Assembly: GCF_039645975.1 (NCBI RefSeq)
Contig: NZ_CP147918.1
Span: forward strand, 2,193,567-2,257,566
DNA: 64,000 nucleotides
Direction: 5' to 3'
From: Sulfurimonas sp. HSL-1716
Lineage (GTDB): Bacteria > Campylobacterota > Campylobacteria > Campylobacterales > Sulfurimonadaceae
Shown: positions 1 to 9,524 of the stretch, one piece after another
Layout: each line of letters starts with the position of its first letter
How positions within the stretch are numbered: the first letter of the stretch is position 1
Made by a program: the position numbers and the translations under genes
The notes under the pieces: generated by a model
Told to the model about the DNA's origin: nothing
The model's input: the letters and a program-made list of their open reading frames with translations, nothing else
Database searches by the model: none

Positions 1-1437
1 AAAAAAGAGCTTTATCCGAATCAAAACTTTAAAACTCCAAAAGACAAGATGAACTTTTATATTAAAGAGGTGTTTCAAAAAAACGGTATGCCCATCAAAG
101 AAGTTGCTTACTATGATCACCATCTATGCCATGCTATTGCCGCATACTACTTTTCACCTTTCGTTAAAAAAGAAAATGTCCTAAGTCTTACCATTGACGG
201 CGAAGGTGACGGCCATTTTAGTAAACTATTTATCTTTGATGCTGATTCCGATTATAAAGAGATTGCACAATCTAAAACTATAAAAGTCGATGCATCTACA
301 AAACTTACCTCTATCGGAAATATCTACAGTAATTTTACAGAAGCGTTAGGATTAAGACCAAATAGTGATGAAGGCAAGGTCGAAGCACTCGCCGCTTTTT
401 CAACAAAAAACGAAACTTTATATACTCAACTTACCGAATGTACGACAATTAGTGATTCTGGAATTCACTATGACACAAAGCTTGTTGCAAAATTCTACGA
501 CATTGCATATCTTCAAGAGCAGATAAAGAACATCGGTGAAGAAAGTTTTGCCAGTACAATTCAAACATACCTTGAAGATACAATATGTGACTTTTTAAAT
601 CAAGTATCAAAAAAATATGACTCACAACATTTATGTCTGTCAGGCGGAGTCGCCGCCAACATCATTATGAGTTTGAATATATATGAAAGAACACCGTTTA
701 AAAGCATCTATGTACTCCCGTTTATGGGAGATGAGGGAATTTCTGCAGGTTCAGCGATACTAAAAGCCCTGGAACTAAACCAAGATATAAGCTGGCTGTC
801 AAAAAAAGTGATGCCGTATTTTGGCAATGAACACAGTAAAGTCGACGTAGAAAAAGCCATAAAAGATTTTAGCACAAAGATAAAATATACATACCTGGGT
901 GATGAATGGTACAAAGATGCCGCACAAATACTTTCTCAAGACAAAGTCGTCTCTGTCGTGCACGGAAAAATGGAGTTCGGTCCAAGAGCATTAGGAAATC
1001 GTTCAATTTTAGCCAATCCTGTAAATCCCGATATCAGAGAAATGATCAATCTAAAAGTTAAAAAACGACCTAAATATCAACCTTTTTGCCCGTCGATTTT
1101 AGAAGAGGAAAGAGAGCGCTTATTTCAATCGAGTTTTCAACACAAACATATGGCAATAGCATTTCGCGTAAAAGAGGAGTTTAACGATAAAATCCCATCG
1201 GCAATACATGTAGACGGAACGGCAAGACCTCAATTTGTCGAAGAAGACGACAACCCTACTTATTATAAACTGTTAAAAGAGCTAAAAAAATTAACCGGTT
1301 TTGGTGTTCTTATCAATACTTCATTCAACTTACATGGCCGGACAATCGTACATACCCCGCATGATGCTATTTTAGATTATCTGGATTGTAATATCGATAT
1401 ATTGTATCTTGAAGGATACAAGATACAAAGAAATTAA
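1..1437 (+). CDS. Carbamoyltransferase, NodU/CmcH family (5' end outside window)
   Basis: Transfers a carbamoyl group from carbamoyl phosphate to a sugar or natural-product hydroxyl in this family; here the target is probably a surface polysaccharide. The frame is open to base 1, and the first Met at 49 lies just before a typical mid-N-terminal region, so the true start is upstream of the window. Visible marks are the histidine cluster DHHLCHA (near residue 23 counted from base 49), the nucleotide-binding-like TIDGEGDG, and in the C-terminal domain HGKMEFGPRALGNRS followed by INTSFNLHGRTIV, both characteristic of NodU/CmcH. The MBOAT gene starts 4 bp after the stop, so the two are probably cotranscribed. 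The family call is firm; the substrate is unknown. Confidence 0.85.
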   Translation, partial: KKELYPNQNFKTPKDKMNFYIKEVFQKNGMPIKEVAYYDHHLCHAIAAYYFSPFVKKENVLSLTIDGEGDGHFSKLFIFDADSDYKEIAQSKTIKVDASTKLTSIGNIYSNFTEALGLRPNSDEGKVEALAAFSTKNETLYTQLTECTTISDSGIHYDTKLVAKFYDIAYLQEQIKNIGEESFASTIQTYLEDTICDFLNQVSKKYDSQHLCLSGGVAANIIMSLNIYERTPFKSIYVLPFMGDEGISAGSAILKALELNQDISWLSKKVMPYFGNEHSKVDVEKAIKDFSTKIKYTYLGDEWYKDAAQILSQDKVVSVVHGKMEFGPRALGNRSILANPVNPDIREMINLKVKKRPKYQPFCPSILEEERERLFQSSFQHKHMAIAFRVKEEFNDKIPSAIHVDGTARPQFVEEDDNPTYYKLLKELKKLTGFGVLINTSFNLHGRTIVHTPHDAILDYLDCNIDILYLEGYKIQRN

Positions 1438-1441
1438 TTTT

Positions 1442-2830
1442 ATGCTCTTTAACTCCTACGAATTCATCTTTTTGTTTTTGCCGTTTACATTTTTTATCTA
1501 TTTTTATCTTCTGCAAAAACGTTTAACGGTAGGAGCCAGGGGCTTTTTGGTCTTTGCATCGCTGTTTTTCTACTCCTGGTGGAACATAGTGTATCTTCCG
1601 CTCATACTTTCGTCCATGCTTTTTAACTATGTGATAGGTAACAGCCTGAACGAGAACTTTAAAAAAGCAAAAGTAGGCAAAAGATCTCTTCTTATGTTTG
1701 GTGTAGTGTCAAATATCGCGCTGCTGGGATATTTTAAATACAGCGATTTTTTTATAGAAAACATCAATCTGGCGCTGCACAGTTCCTTATCTCTTTTGCA
1801 TCTGGCTCTTCCTCTTGCCATTAGTTTCTTTACCTTTCAACAGATTGCATATCTTGTCGACAGCTATAGAGGCGAAACCAAAGAGTACGATTTTTTAAAT
1901 TACGCACTCTTTGTCACATTCTTCCCTCAGCTCATCGCGGGTCCGATCGTGCATCATGCCGAGATGATGCCGCAGTTTGCAAACAAATGGAACTTGGCAA
2001 AGAACTACAAAAACATCGCAACTGGACTCTTTATCTTCTCCATAGGTCTGTTTAAGAAGGTGGTCATCGCGGATAGTTTTGCAGAGATAGCCGATAAAGG
2101 TTTTGACGTTTTACATGTTTTGAGTTTTACCGAAGCCTGGGCGACATCATTGTCCTATACATTTCAGCTCTATTTTGATTTTAGCGGATATACCGATATG
2201 GCCATCGGTGCAGCACTTTTATTTAACATCGTATTGCCGATCAATTTCAACTCACCCTATAAAGCTCTAAGTATTCAGGATTTTTGGAGAAGATGGCATA
2301 TCACCCTTTCACGCTTTTTAAAAGACTATATCTATATCCCTCTTGGCGGGAACAGGAAAGGGGATTTTAGAACTTATGTGAATCTTATGGCTACGTTCAC
2401 ACTCGGCGGCATCTGGCACGGAGCGGGATGGACATTTGTGTTTTGGGGATTATTACACGGTATCGCCTTGGTCGTCAACCATATCTGGAGATCGATAGGC
2501 TTCAGACTGCCTACGGTTCTTGCATGGTTTTTGACCTTTAACTTCATCAATGTCGCCTGGATCTTTTTTAGGGCAAAAGAGTGGGATGATGCTCTTAAAG
2601 TGCTAAGCGGAATGACGGCAGTCGAAACCATCAAGATCGCATCAGATATGGATATGCATCCGGATTGGTTTATCATGGTGTTTGTTGTGATTTTGACTTT
2701 AAAAACAACGGTAGAATATTCAAAAAAAGCGATATACACCCCAAAAACGGCTTTTGCATCGGGAATATTTTTTGTAAGTGCAATGCTTCTGACAAATCAT
2801 ATATCAAAATTCCTCTATTTTGATTTTTAA
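1442..2830 (+). CDS. MBOAT family membrane-bound O-acyltransferase (AlgI-like)
   Basis: Polytopic membrane enzyme that moves an acyl group, usually acetyl, from the cytoplasm to an extracytoplasmic glycan. Many hydrophobic segments are present. Family motifs in order are FFPQLIAGPIVHH, LYFDFSGYTDMAIG, NFNSPYKALSIQDFWRRWHITLSRF and GGIWHGAGWTFVFWG; the last carries the presumed catalytic His. I chose the ATG at 1442 (protein begins MLFNSYEFIFLF, typical for the family) over an in-frame TTG at 1409 that would overlap the carbamoyltransferase. An SGNH-like protein follows 12 bp downstream, the usual partner arrangement. Length of about 462 residues fits AlgI/DltB relatives. The acceptor polymer cannot be told from the sequence. 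Confidence 0.88.
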   Translation: MLFNSYEFIFLFLPFTFFIYFYLLQKRLTVGARGFLVFASLFFYSWWNIVYLPLILSSMLFNYVIGNSLNENFKKAKVGKRSLLMFGVVSNIALLGYFKYSDFFIENINLALHSSLSLLHLALPLAISFFTFQQIAYLVDSYRGETKEYDFLNYALFVTFFPQLIAGPIVHHAEMMPQFANKWNLAKNYKNIATGLFIFSIGLFKKVVIADSFAEIADKGFDVLHVLSFTEAWATSLSYTFQLYFDFSGYTDMAIGAALLFNIVLPINFNSPYKALSIQDFWRRWHITLSRFLKDYIYIPLGGNRKGDFRTYVNLMATFTLGGIWHGAGWTFVFWGLLHGIALVVNHIWRSIGFRLPTVLAWFLTFNFINVAWIFFRAKEWDDALKVLSGMTAVETIKIASDMDMHPDWFIMVFVVILTLKTTVEYSKKAIYTPKTAFASGIFFVSAMLLTNHISKFLYFDF

Positions 2831-2842
2831 AGGCTGAGGGAT

Positions 2843-3916
2843 ATGAGCAAGATGAAAAAATGGGTCTCTCTTTGGTTTATAACTATTTCTTCCCTTCTTG
2901 TTATAGGTGTCTTTAATTATGTGATCGATCCTTATCAGCAGTATAGAAAGGCAACGTTTTACAAAGTTCCCTATGAAAACGAAAAAGAGCTGGATGCAGG
3001 GCTTGCCAAAAACTTTGACTATGATTCCGTCGTCATCGGTACCTCGATGATGCAAAATTTCAATATCGACGATCTGAAAAATATATCGGGATATAAAAAA
3101 CCGATAAAACTCACTATAGCGGGAAGCAGCGTTTATGAGCAAAATATTGTGCTCAGCACAGCATTTAGACATCAAAACGTTAAAAATGTCCTAATAGGGA
3201 TCGATTTTTTATCCTATTACGGCGCTGTTCACAGATATAAACACGGTGCTTCTTCATTTCCGACATATCTGTATGACGAAAATATACTAAACGATTACAA
3301 GTATCTTATCTCAAGCGACACTTTGGGCAGAGTATTTGAAATATTCACTAAAAAAGAGAAAGACGGCTGGGTTTATGATTACAGCAAGATGTTCGAGTGG
3401 AGATCGCGCACACAAGATAAAAATGTTTTATCGGCTGTCAAACGCAAATGGCTGGATCGTAAGAATTTTGATAATGAAGCTACCGACGAAGAAAAAAAAC
3501 TTCCTTATATGAAGAACAATTTTGACCATAATATAAAACCGCTTATCGAAAAACATCCGAACGTAAACTTCACTCTCCTGTTTCCGCCGTACTCTATCCT
3601 CGCATACAAAACTTACGAGGAGAGAGGACAACTGCAGAATCTCATCAAATTTAAACGATATATTGTAAGTACTTTGCTTACCTATCAGAATGTCAAAATA
3701 TACGACTTTCAAAATGCAGATGAGATCTCGCACGATCTGCATAACTACTATGATCTTTACCACTACAATAAAGATATCAGCAGAATAATATTAAAAGAGA
3801 TTCGAAAAAAAGATTATATCGTGGATGATGTAAGTACCTATGCAAAAATATCTCAAAAATTCTTGAGCAATGTTGCGAATTTTAATGTTACAGATGATCT
3901 GTTTAAAGAAAAATAA
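2843..3916 (+). CDS. SGNH-hydrolase-like membrane-anchored partner of the MBOAT acyltransferase
   Basis: A 357-residue protein with one N-terminal hydrophobic anchor (about residues 7-25) and an extracytoplasmic domain. It has GTSMMQNF near residue 65, which matches the GxSx nucleophile block of SGNH/GDSL proteins such as AlgJ/AlgX/DltD types, and DLYHYN near residue 304, which could supply the Asp and His of the triad. By analogy with alginate and similar acetylation machines, the MBOAT protein brings the acyl group across the membrane and this protein hands it to the glycan. The start has a GAGGG ribosome site 4 nt upstream. The assignment is by motif and neighbourhood; overall similarity was not tested. 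Confidence 0.65.
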   Translation: MSKMKKWVSLWFITISSLLVIGVFNYVIDPYQQYRKATFYKVPYENEKELDAGLAKNFDYDSVVIGTSMMQNFNIDDLKNISGYKKPIKLTIAGSSVYEQNIVLSTAFRHQNVKNVLIGIDFLSYYGAVHRYKHGASSFPTYLYDENILNDYKYLISSDTLGRVFEIFTKKEKDGWVYDYSKMFEWRSRTQDKNVLSAVKRKWLDRKNFDNEATDEEKKLPYMKNNFDHNIKPLIEKHPNVNFTLLFPPYSILAYKTYEERGQLQNLIKFKRYIVSTLLTYQNVKIYDFQNADEISHDLHNYYDLYHYNKDISRIILKEIRKKDYIVDDVSTYAKISQKFLSNVANFNVTDDLFKEK

Positions 3917-3945
3917 CGATACGCTGCACTTGCCCCTTAAAACAA

Positions 3946-4914
3946 CTAAAAAACGTCTGTTATCGCCTTTTTCACATCTTCGAACATTTTTGCTCTTTTA
4001 TTTTTGTCATGAGGGATCATATAATGTTTTTGCAGAGATTCGTCACTGACGCTCTTCCAGCGTGCAGAACTTGCAAAAAGCGAATCGGCGAAGAAAGTCA
4101 TAGTAGGAATTCCGACAAGTGCTGCAAGATGGTATGTTCCCGTCGATGTCGAGACAAAAAGTTTGAAGTTGCTTATAAGCTTGGCAAAGTTCACCAATCC
4201 CTCTTTGGAGATATAAAAGACGACATCTTCGTTTTTGAGTTTTTCTCTGCAATAATCATAAAGATTCTGCTCGTCGGGACCGAAAGTCATCACCGCCTGC
4301 AGGCTTTTTTTCTCTAAAACCGTCCTTACAAGCTCGATATATTCGTCAACGCTCCAATTTGCATCCGATGAGCCGCCAAATCCCGGATGAAAGGCAATAG
4401 TTTCTTTTTCTATACTATTGGCTTTACAGAATTTTTCATACACTTTTAAAGCATCGTCAAATCTTAAAAGCGGTTTTTCAAAATCGAGATCTATATCGGG
4501 GAACAATACGCGGGCAAGTTCTAGATTATATTCGAATTCCGCCATCTTCACTTCACTTCTTCGCTGTTTTACACGTTGTGTATAAAAGATCTGTGCTATT
4601 TTTGTCGCAGGAGCAATACGTTTTGGAATTCGGGCCAGAAACTGTGCAAACGCTACACGGGTATTTGAAAAAAGGGTTATGGAAACATCTATCTTCGCGG
4701 CACGGAATCTTTGTGAGAGTTTAAAGACGGATGATCTCCCGTCATCGATTATAACTTCGTCGATAAAATCACAGGCATGTGCCAAAGATTCGTTTAAAGG
4801 CGCTACACAGACTATGATCCTGTTTCGCGGATCATATTTTTTTAGCACCTTGCATGCAGGAAGCGCCGTGATAAAGTCACCAAGCTTATCCGTGCGAACG
4901 ACCAGGATGTTCAA
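3946..4914 (-). CDS. Glycosyltransferase family 9 (heptosyltransferase-like) protein
   Basis: GT-B fold enzyme of the ADP-heptose:LPS heptosyltransferase family. The N-terminus NILVVRTDKLGDFITALPA is the typical first Rossmann strand, HPGFGG lies mid-protein, and STSTGTYHLAALVGIPT is the donor-binding region of the C-terminal domain. Length of 322 residues is normal. It starts with TTG at 4914, 3 nt after the ugd stop, so it is probably translated from the ugd message. It is distinct from the WaaF-like protein at 12114 and may act on an outer-core or O-chain sugar; the acceptor is unknown. Confidence 0.8.
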   Translation of the reverse strand: MNILVVRTDKLGDFITALPACKVLKKYDPRNRIIVCVAPLNESLAHACDFIDEVIIDDGRSSVFKLSQRFRAAKIDVSITLFSNTRVAFAQFLARIPKRIAPATKIAQIFYTQRVKQRRSEVKMAEFEYNLELARVLFPDIDLDFEKPLLRFDDALKVYEKFCKANSIEKETIAFHPGFGGSSDANWSVDEYIELVRTVLEKKSLQAVMTFGPDEQNLYDYCREKLKNEDVVFYISKEGLVNFAKLISNFKLFVSTSTGTYHLAALVGIPTMTFFADSLFASSARWKSVSDESLQKHYMIPHDKNKRAKMFEDVKKAITDVF

Positions 4915-4917
4915 GGG

Positions 4918-6243
4918 TCAGTTTACTCCGATCTGGAAATATTCAAATCCCTCTTTATTCATCTTTTCTTTGTTGAACTGATTGCGTCCGTCAAAAAAGA
5001 TAGGATTTTTCAAAAGCTTTTTCATCTCTTCAAAGTCGGGACTTCTAAACTCCTGCCATTCCGTGACAAGGATCACCGCATCGGCGTCTTTTAGAGCATC
5101 ATATTTGGCATCCGCGTAAGAAACACTAGCGTTTCTTTTTAGATAATGGGCCTCCGCTTCATGGCGCGCTTTTGGATCATAAGCCGTTATTTTCGCTCCT
5201 CTTGCGGTAAGCTCGTTGATAATGGTAATAGAACTGGCTTCACGCATATCATCCGTTTCAGGTTTGAAGCTAAGTCCCCATACAGCAAAATTTCTACCCT
5301 CAAGATTTTCTCCAAATCTCTTTATGACTTTGTCCGAGATCACTTTTTTCTGTGCATAGTTTACCGCTTCTACCGCATCGAGTATGCGCGGCATATAGCC
5401 GTTGTCTTTTGCGGTTTTGGCAAGCGCTTGAACATCTTTTGGAAAACAGCTCCCGCCGTATCCGCAGCCCGGATAGATAAAACTGTATCCGATACGGCTG
5501 TCGCTTCCTATACCGTTGCGCACTTTGTTGATATCTGCACCCACGCGCTCGCAGATTTGGCTCATCTCGTTCATGAACGAGATCTTCGTTGCAAGCATCG
5601 CGTTTGCGGCATATTTGGTCATCTCTGCCGATTTGATATCCATAGAGATGAATCTATCATGCTGCTTCATAAACGGAGCATAGAGCTCGCGCATGATCTC
5701 TAGCGCCTTTTCGGAATCTGCTCCGATCACGACACGGTCTGGGTGCATAAAATCATTTATGGCAGCACCCTCTTTTAAAAACTCCGGATTGCTAACCACA
5801 TCGAACTCTATATCGACACCCCGGGCATCAAGCTCTGCCTGAACGGCAGCTCTTACTTTTTCAGCCGTACCTACCGGAACGGTCGATTTATCGACTATGA
5901 CCATATAGTCTTTCATGCTTTGACCTATTTTTTTCGCAACCGCCAAAACGTATTGAAGATCTGCACTCCCGTCTTCACCCATTGGAGTTCCTACGGCGAT
6001 AAATGAGATAAGCGAGTTGGCAATAGCATCGCTTGCATCGGTAGTAAACTTCAAAGTCCCTTTTTTATAGTTTTGCAAGGTCATATCTTCCAAACCGGGT
6101 TCATAAATAGGAATGATCCCTTCTCGAAGTTTCTCTATCTTCTTTTCATCTATATCGACACAAGTGACTTTATTTCCCATCTGCGCAAAACATACGCCGC
6201 TCACTAGCCCGACATACCCCGTACCGATAACTGATATCTTCAT
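4918..6243 (-). CDS. ugd: UDP-glucose 6-dehydrogenase
   Basis: Oxidises UDP-glucose to UDP-glucuronate with two NAD+ in the cytoplasm, feeding acidic surface glycans. The NAD-binding motif [10 protein letters not shown] is at the N-terminus and the active-site block [12 protein letters not shown], with its catalytic cysteine, is near residue 260. Length of 441 residues is standard. The start at 6243 (MKISVIGTG) is chosen because AGGGAAG lies 3 nt upstream; a longer frame to 6279 would run over the promoter region. The downstream GT9 gene follows immediately. The gene is divergent from the sulfatase gene, with a short 60-83 bp shared promoter region. Confidence 0.93.
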   Translation of the reverse strand: MKISVIGTGYVGLVSGVCFAQMGNKVTCVDIDEKKIEKLREGIIPIYEPGLEDMTLQNYKKGTLKFTTDASDAIANSLISFIAVGTPMGEDGSADLQYVLAVAKKIGQSMKDYMVIVDKSTVPVGTAEKVRAAVQAELDARGVDIEFDVVSNPEFLKEGAAINDFMHPDRVVIGADSEKALEIMRELYAPFMKQHDRFISMDIKSAEMTKYAANAMLATKISFMNEMSQICERVGADINKVRNGIGSDSRIGYSFIYPGCGYGGSCFPKDVQALAKTAKDNGYMPRILDAVEAVNYAQKKVISDKVIKRFGENLEGRNFAVWGLSFKPETDDMREASSITIINELTARGAKITAYDPKARHEAEAHYLKRNASVSYADAKYDALKDADAVILVTEWQEFRSPDFEEMKKLLKNPIFFDGRNQFNKEKMNKEGFEYFQIGVN

Positions 6244-6287
6244 AAACTTCCCTATTTTATAATTGTGATATTTTAACAAACAATTGT

Positions 6288-6293
6288 TATAAT
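6288..6293 (+). promoter_or_regulatory. Candidate -10 box (TATAAT) of the sulfatase operon
   Basis: A perfect TATAAT lies ten bases before the ATG at 6303, which would place transcription start at about 6300. The ATG would then be almost leaderless, whereas the in-frame TTG at 6327 has AAAAGGGG eight bases before it. No good -35 box is visible, which is common in Campylobacterota promoters. Confidence 0.45.
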
Positions 6294-6302
6294 TTCACTT
6301 AC

Positions 6303-8240
6303 ATGAAAGCAAAAGGGGTTGTAAAATTGAAATTTCAAAACAGGTATACACAACTTTTTACTGCCCTGGCTCTTAGTTTTTTATTTTTTCTTGCAACAAG
6401 AATTTTCCTATATATCTCATATTTCGATTATTTTTCAAATCTGGATTTCAACGAAACCGTCCGTTCCTTTATCATGGGATTTCGAGTGGATGCGGCGATC
6501 ATTTTTACCTTCACATCTCTGCTTTGGCTCGCACATCTGCTGCCTTATAAGTTCACCCTTCACAAACTCTACCGACAATCTTTAGGCATTATCTGGGGAA
6601 CCATTATCGCCTCCATTATCTTTTTCAATATAGGCGACTCTCTCTACTTCGGATTCGTAAACCGCCACATAAGCAACGAACTAAGCGTCATAGGCAACGA
6701 TGTAGGAATACTAGTAGATATGGCAAAAGATTATTTTCCTTGGCAAACCGTTATTTCCGTGCTTATCTTCTTTCTCGTTATCTATATTTTCTATAAAATA
6801 TTTACCGGTAAACTCAAAAATACGCATATAAAACAGAGCGAATGGTTCGTTCTGCCGGTCGTCGTTCTCATCGCCTTTGTCGGTATTCGGGGAAAAGTGG
6901 ACGGCATCTCTTTTGGAACATCCGATGCATTTGCCGTAAACAAAGTCTCTTCGGGTAATCTGGCACTCAACGGTTTTTTCTGTTTTTACCGCGGAGGTAA
7001 CAGACAAAATATCTGCCATGCGGCGATGACGACAAAAAAAGCAGTAGAGATCGTAAAAGAAAATATTCACTCCGGCAAAACAGTATTTGTTAATGAAAAA
7101 TACCCGTTAATGAGACATTACAAAGAGCCAAACAAACAAAAATATAACGTTGTTATAGTTCTTATAGAGAGCTTTAGCGCTAAATATCTTGACGCGCTTT
7201 CTCATAATGACTATAAAGCGACTCCTTATCTGGACAAGCTGGCTCATGAGGGGATCTTATATACAAATTTCTTTGCCAACGGACAAAGATCACTGGAGGG
7301 CATCACTTCTATCTACACGGGACTTACTCAGGTGGTAGGATTTGAAAACCTCGGAGAAGGGTTGGAACTTTACAATCCCAGCTTTTTAGGGAAGCTCGCC
7401 CATAAAAACGGCTATACGACGATTGCTATGCAAAGTTCGGACAGAGGATCTTTTAGAGTAGATAAGTTAAGCAAACTGGCGGGATTTGAAGATTATTACG
7501 GTGCAGAAGACATTCCCCGTACGGGAATCGAAGAGGGAAATCCGCATTTTGGAGCTTGGGACGGAAACATGTTCCGATTTCTTTCACACAAACTGCATGT
7601 CATCAAGCAGCCCTTTATCAGCTTTTGTTTCACCGCATCCACCCATGCACCCTATTATCTGCCGGCAAAACAGTGGGAGATATATCCGCATTCAAAAAAC
7701 AGTGAGCAGGGATTCTTGAACACGATGTATTACGTGGATTCGCAAATAAAAGAGTTTATGCAAAGATGTAAAAAAGAACCATGGTTTGACAATACGATCT
7801 TTATCTTTACGGCTGATCACGTAGGCCATGCCATACTCGATAAAAAAGTCAAAACAAACTCTCATGAAAAAGAGAGCCTTCTTCCGGATTTTCATATTCC
7901 GCTTATCGTTTATGCACCCAAGATTTTCAAACCGCATACCTCATCGATTGTCGCCTCTCATGACGACATTTTCCCTTCGATAGTCGATATTCTGGGCTGG
8001 CAGTCGGACTTTACAACGATGAGCCAATCAATTTTTGATCAGAGCGTAAAAAAACGGTTTGCATTCGTCAAAAGAGGAAGCACCATTGCCATAACTGACG
8101 GCAACGGTTCTGTCGGATACAACTACAAAGATTTCGTAGATGAAAAAGGGTATGTAAGCAAAAATCTCAAATATCTGCTTTTGGGGTGCGACACCGCCGG
8201 AGCGAATCTGCTTAAAAACTCCAGATGGATGAAACCGTGA
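6303..8240 (+). CDS. LTA-synthase-like membrane sulfatase/phosphotransferase (copy 1)
   Basis: Alkaline-phosphatase-superfamily enzyme of the LtaS/OpgB type: about five N-terminal membrane segments (residues 15-190) and a periplasmic sulfatase-fold domain. Family members move phosphoglycerol or phosphoethanolamine from a phospholipid to a glycan or lipid. Visible metal-site elements are VIVLIESFS near 285, NGQRSLEG near 326 and FTADHVGH near 503. Where LtaS relatives carry the nucleophilic Thr, this protein seems to have Ser. The start is uncertain: ATG 6303 is adopted, but TTG 6327 has the better ribosome site. A paralogue lies at 10201, sharing FAVNKVSSGNLALNGFF-like text. The gene overlaps the next one by 16 nt. 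The transferred group is unknown. Confidence 0.8.
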   Translation: MKAKGVVKLKFQNRYTQLFTALALSFLFFLATRIFLYISYFDYFSNLDFNETVRSFIMGFRVDAAIIFTFTSLLWLAHLLPYKFTLHKLYRQSLGIIWGTIIASIIFFNIGDSLYFGFVNRHISNELSVIGNDVGILVDMAKDYFPWQTVISVLIFFLVIYIFYKIFTGKLKNTHIKQSEWFVLPVVVLIAFVGIRGKVDGISFGTSDAFAVNKVSSGNLALNGFFCFYRGGNRQNICHAAMTTKKAVEIVKENIHSGKTVFVNEKYPLMRHYKEPNKQKYNVVIVLIESFSAKYLDALSHNDYKATPYLDKLAHEGILYTNFFANGQRSLEGITSIYTGLTQVVGFENLGEGLELYNPSFLGKLAHKNGYTTIAMQSSDRGSFRVDKLSKLAGFEDYYGAEDIPRTGIEEGNPHFGAWDGNMFRFLSHKLHVIKQPFISFCFTASTHAPYYLPAKQWEIYPHSKNSEQGFLNTMYYVDSQIKEFMQRCKKEPWFDNTIFIFTADHVGHAILDKKVKTNSHEKESLLPDFHIPLIVYAPKIFKPHTSSIVASHDDIFPSIVDILGWQSDFTTMSQSIFDQSVKKRFAFVKRGSTIAITDGNGSVGYNYKDFVDEKGYVSKNLKYLLLGCDTAGANLLKNSRWMKP

Positions 8241-9484
8241 AAAAGCCATTTGTCTGGGACGATTTTTCGGATCAGCCCTTTCAGTTGAAAGATAAAAATT
8301 TTAAAAAGATGATGAGAAAGCGTGAGCTTTTTTCCATCATAAAAACATCTCTTACCGCTCTTGTCGTTCTGCCGATTTCCGTTTTGATGATGCCTTTTGT
8401 CAAGCGTAAAACCGTCGATGCCCAAAACTTTTTTGCGATGAGCGTAAACCTTGACAAAGAACCTTCCCTCACACAGGAGTTTTTAGAAGACCTCGGCGTC
8501 GAGCACATCCTCGTCCGCTGTAAGCTTTGGGAGATGGAAAAACTCAGAGAGCTCAACGATTTTATTCTCGCATGCAACGCCAAAGAGGTGACCGTAAACA
8601 TTCTTCAAGACCGTGAACATATAGACGACCCAAAACTTTTAGAAGACGACCTTCGAAAAATATTTACCGGTCTGCAGGCACAAAGATTTCAGATCGGCTC
8701 GACCATAAACAGAGCAAAATGGGGATTTTTCAGCGTCGATGAATACAACCGTTTCTTTGAAACGGCGTACAAGTTAAAACAAAAAGAGTTTCCAAACATC
8801 GAGCTTATCGGTAGCGGGGTCATCGATTTTGAGTACCATTTTACCGCTCATACGCTGTTTAATTTTTTTGATTACAGATATGACGGCATTGCTTCGCTTT
8901 TATACGTAGACAGGCGCGGTGCGCCTGAAAATACACAGATGGGTTTCAGCCTTCTTGATAAAATAGCATGGCTTAGCACCTTGATCTGGCTCAGTCCCAA
9001 AAGCAAAAATCGTCTGTATATAACCGAGACGAACTGGCCTATCTCAAACACAGCGCCCTATGCACCGACAAGCGAATACGAATGCGTGGATGAAGAGAGT
9101 TACGCGAACTATCTGATCCGATACTATCTCCTGGCATTTGCCTCCCAGCAGGTCGACGCCGTATGCTGGCACCAGCTCATAGCTCCGGGCTACGGGCTTA
9201 TCGACAACCGGCAAGGCGTAAGAAAACGAAGTGCTTTTTATGCTTTTAAGACGCTCCTTTTCTTTTTAAAAAGCTCGCAGTTTCTGCGCCTTGATATAAA
9301 AAGAGGCTATCACATCCTTCAATGCCTCAAAGATGAAAAACTGATCCAGATCCACTGGTCGCTGGAAAAAAGAGCTTTAAAGAACGAAGATTATTTTATC
9401 GCTTACTCCAGAGACGGTGAAGTGATCACCGATGATGAAATAATCATATTTGACAAGCCCGTATATTTGCAAATAAAAGATTAG
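8225..9484 (+). CDS. Membrane-anchored TIM-barrel-like protein, glycoside-hydrolase clan A fold suspected
   Basis: I do not recognise a named family. The 419-residue protein has a cytoplasmic N-terminus, one hydrophobic segment at about residues 38-60 and a large, presumably periplasmic, domain. Strand-like blocks suggest a beta/alpha barrel. LYITETNWPI near residue 264 resembles the nucleophile strand of GH-A glycosidases, and WHQLIAPGYGLID near 318 the last strand. The position expected for the acid/base (N-E) reads INRAKWG near 160, so a canonical catalytic pair is not evident. It overlaps the sulfatase upstream and sits 40 bp before a PAP2 gene, suggesting work on the same envelope polymer. 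A binding or altered-chemistry role is as likely as hydrolysis. Confidence 0.5.
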   Translation: MDETVKKPFVWDDFSDQPFQLKDKNFKKMMRKRELFSIIKTSLTALVVLPISVLMMPFVKRKTVDAQNFFAMSVNLDKEPSLTQEFLEDLGVEHILVRCKLWEMEKLRELNDFILACNAKEVTVNILQDREHIDDPKLLEDDLRKIFTGLQAQRFQIGSTINRAKWGFFSVDEYNRFFETAYKLKQKEFPNIELIGSGVIDFEYHFTAHTLFNFFDYRYDGIASLLYVDRRGAPENTQMGFSLLDKIAWLSTLIWLSPKSKNRLYITETNWPISNTAPYAPTSEYECVDEESYANYLIRYYLLAFASQQVDAVCWHQLIAPGYGLIDNRQGVRKRSAFYAFKTLLFFLKSSQFLRLDIKRGYHILQCLKDEKLIQIHWSLEKRALKNEDYFIAYSRDGEVITDDEIIIFDKPVYLQIKD

Positions 9485-9524
9485 ATATAATTTTACAAAT
9501 TATAATCAAAGGTTTTTTACGTAA

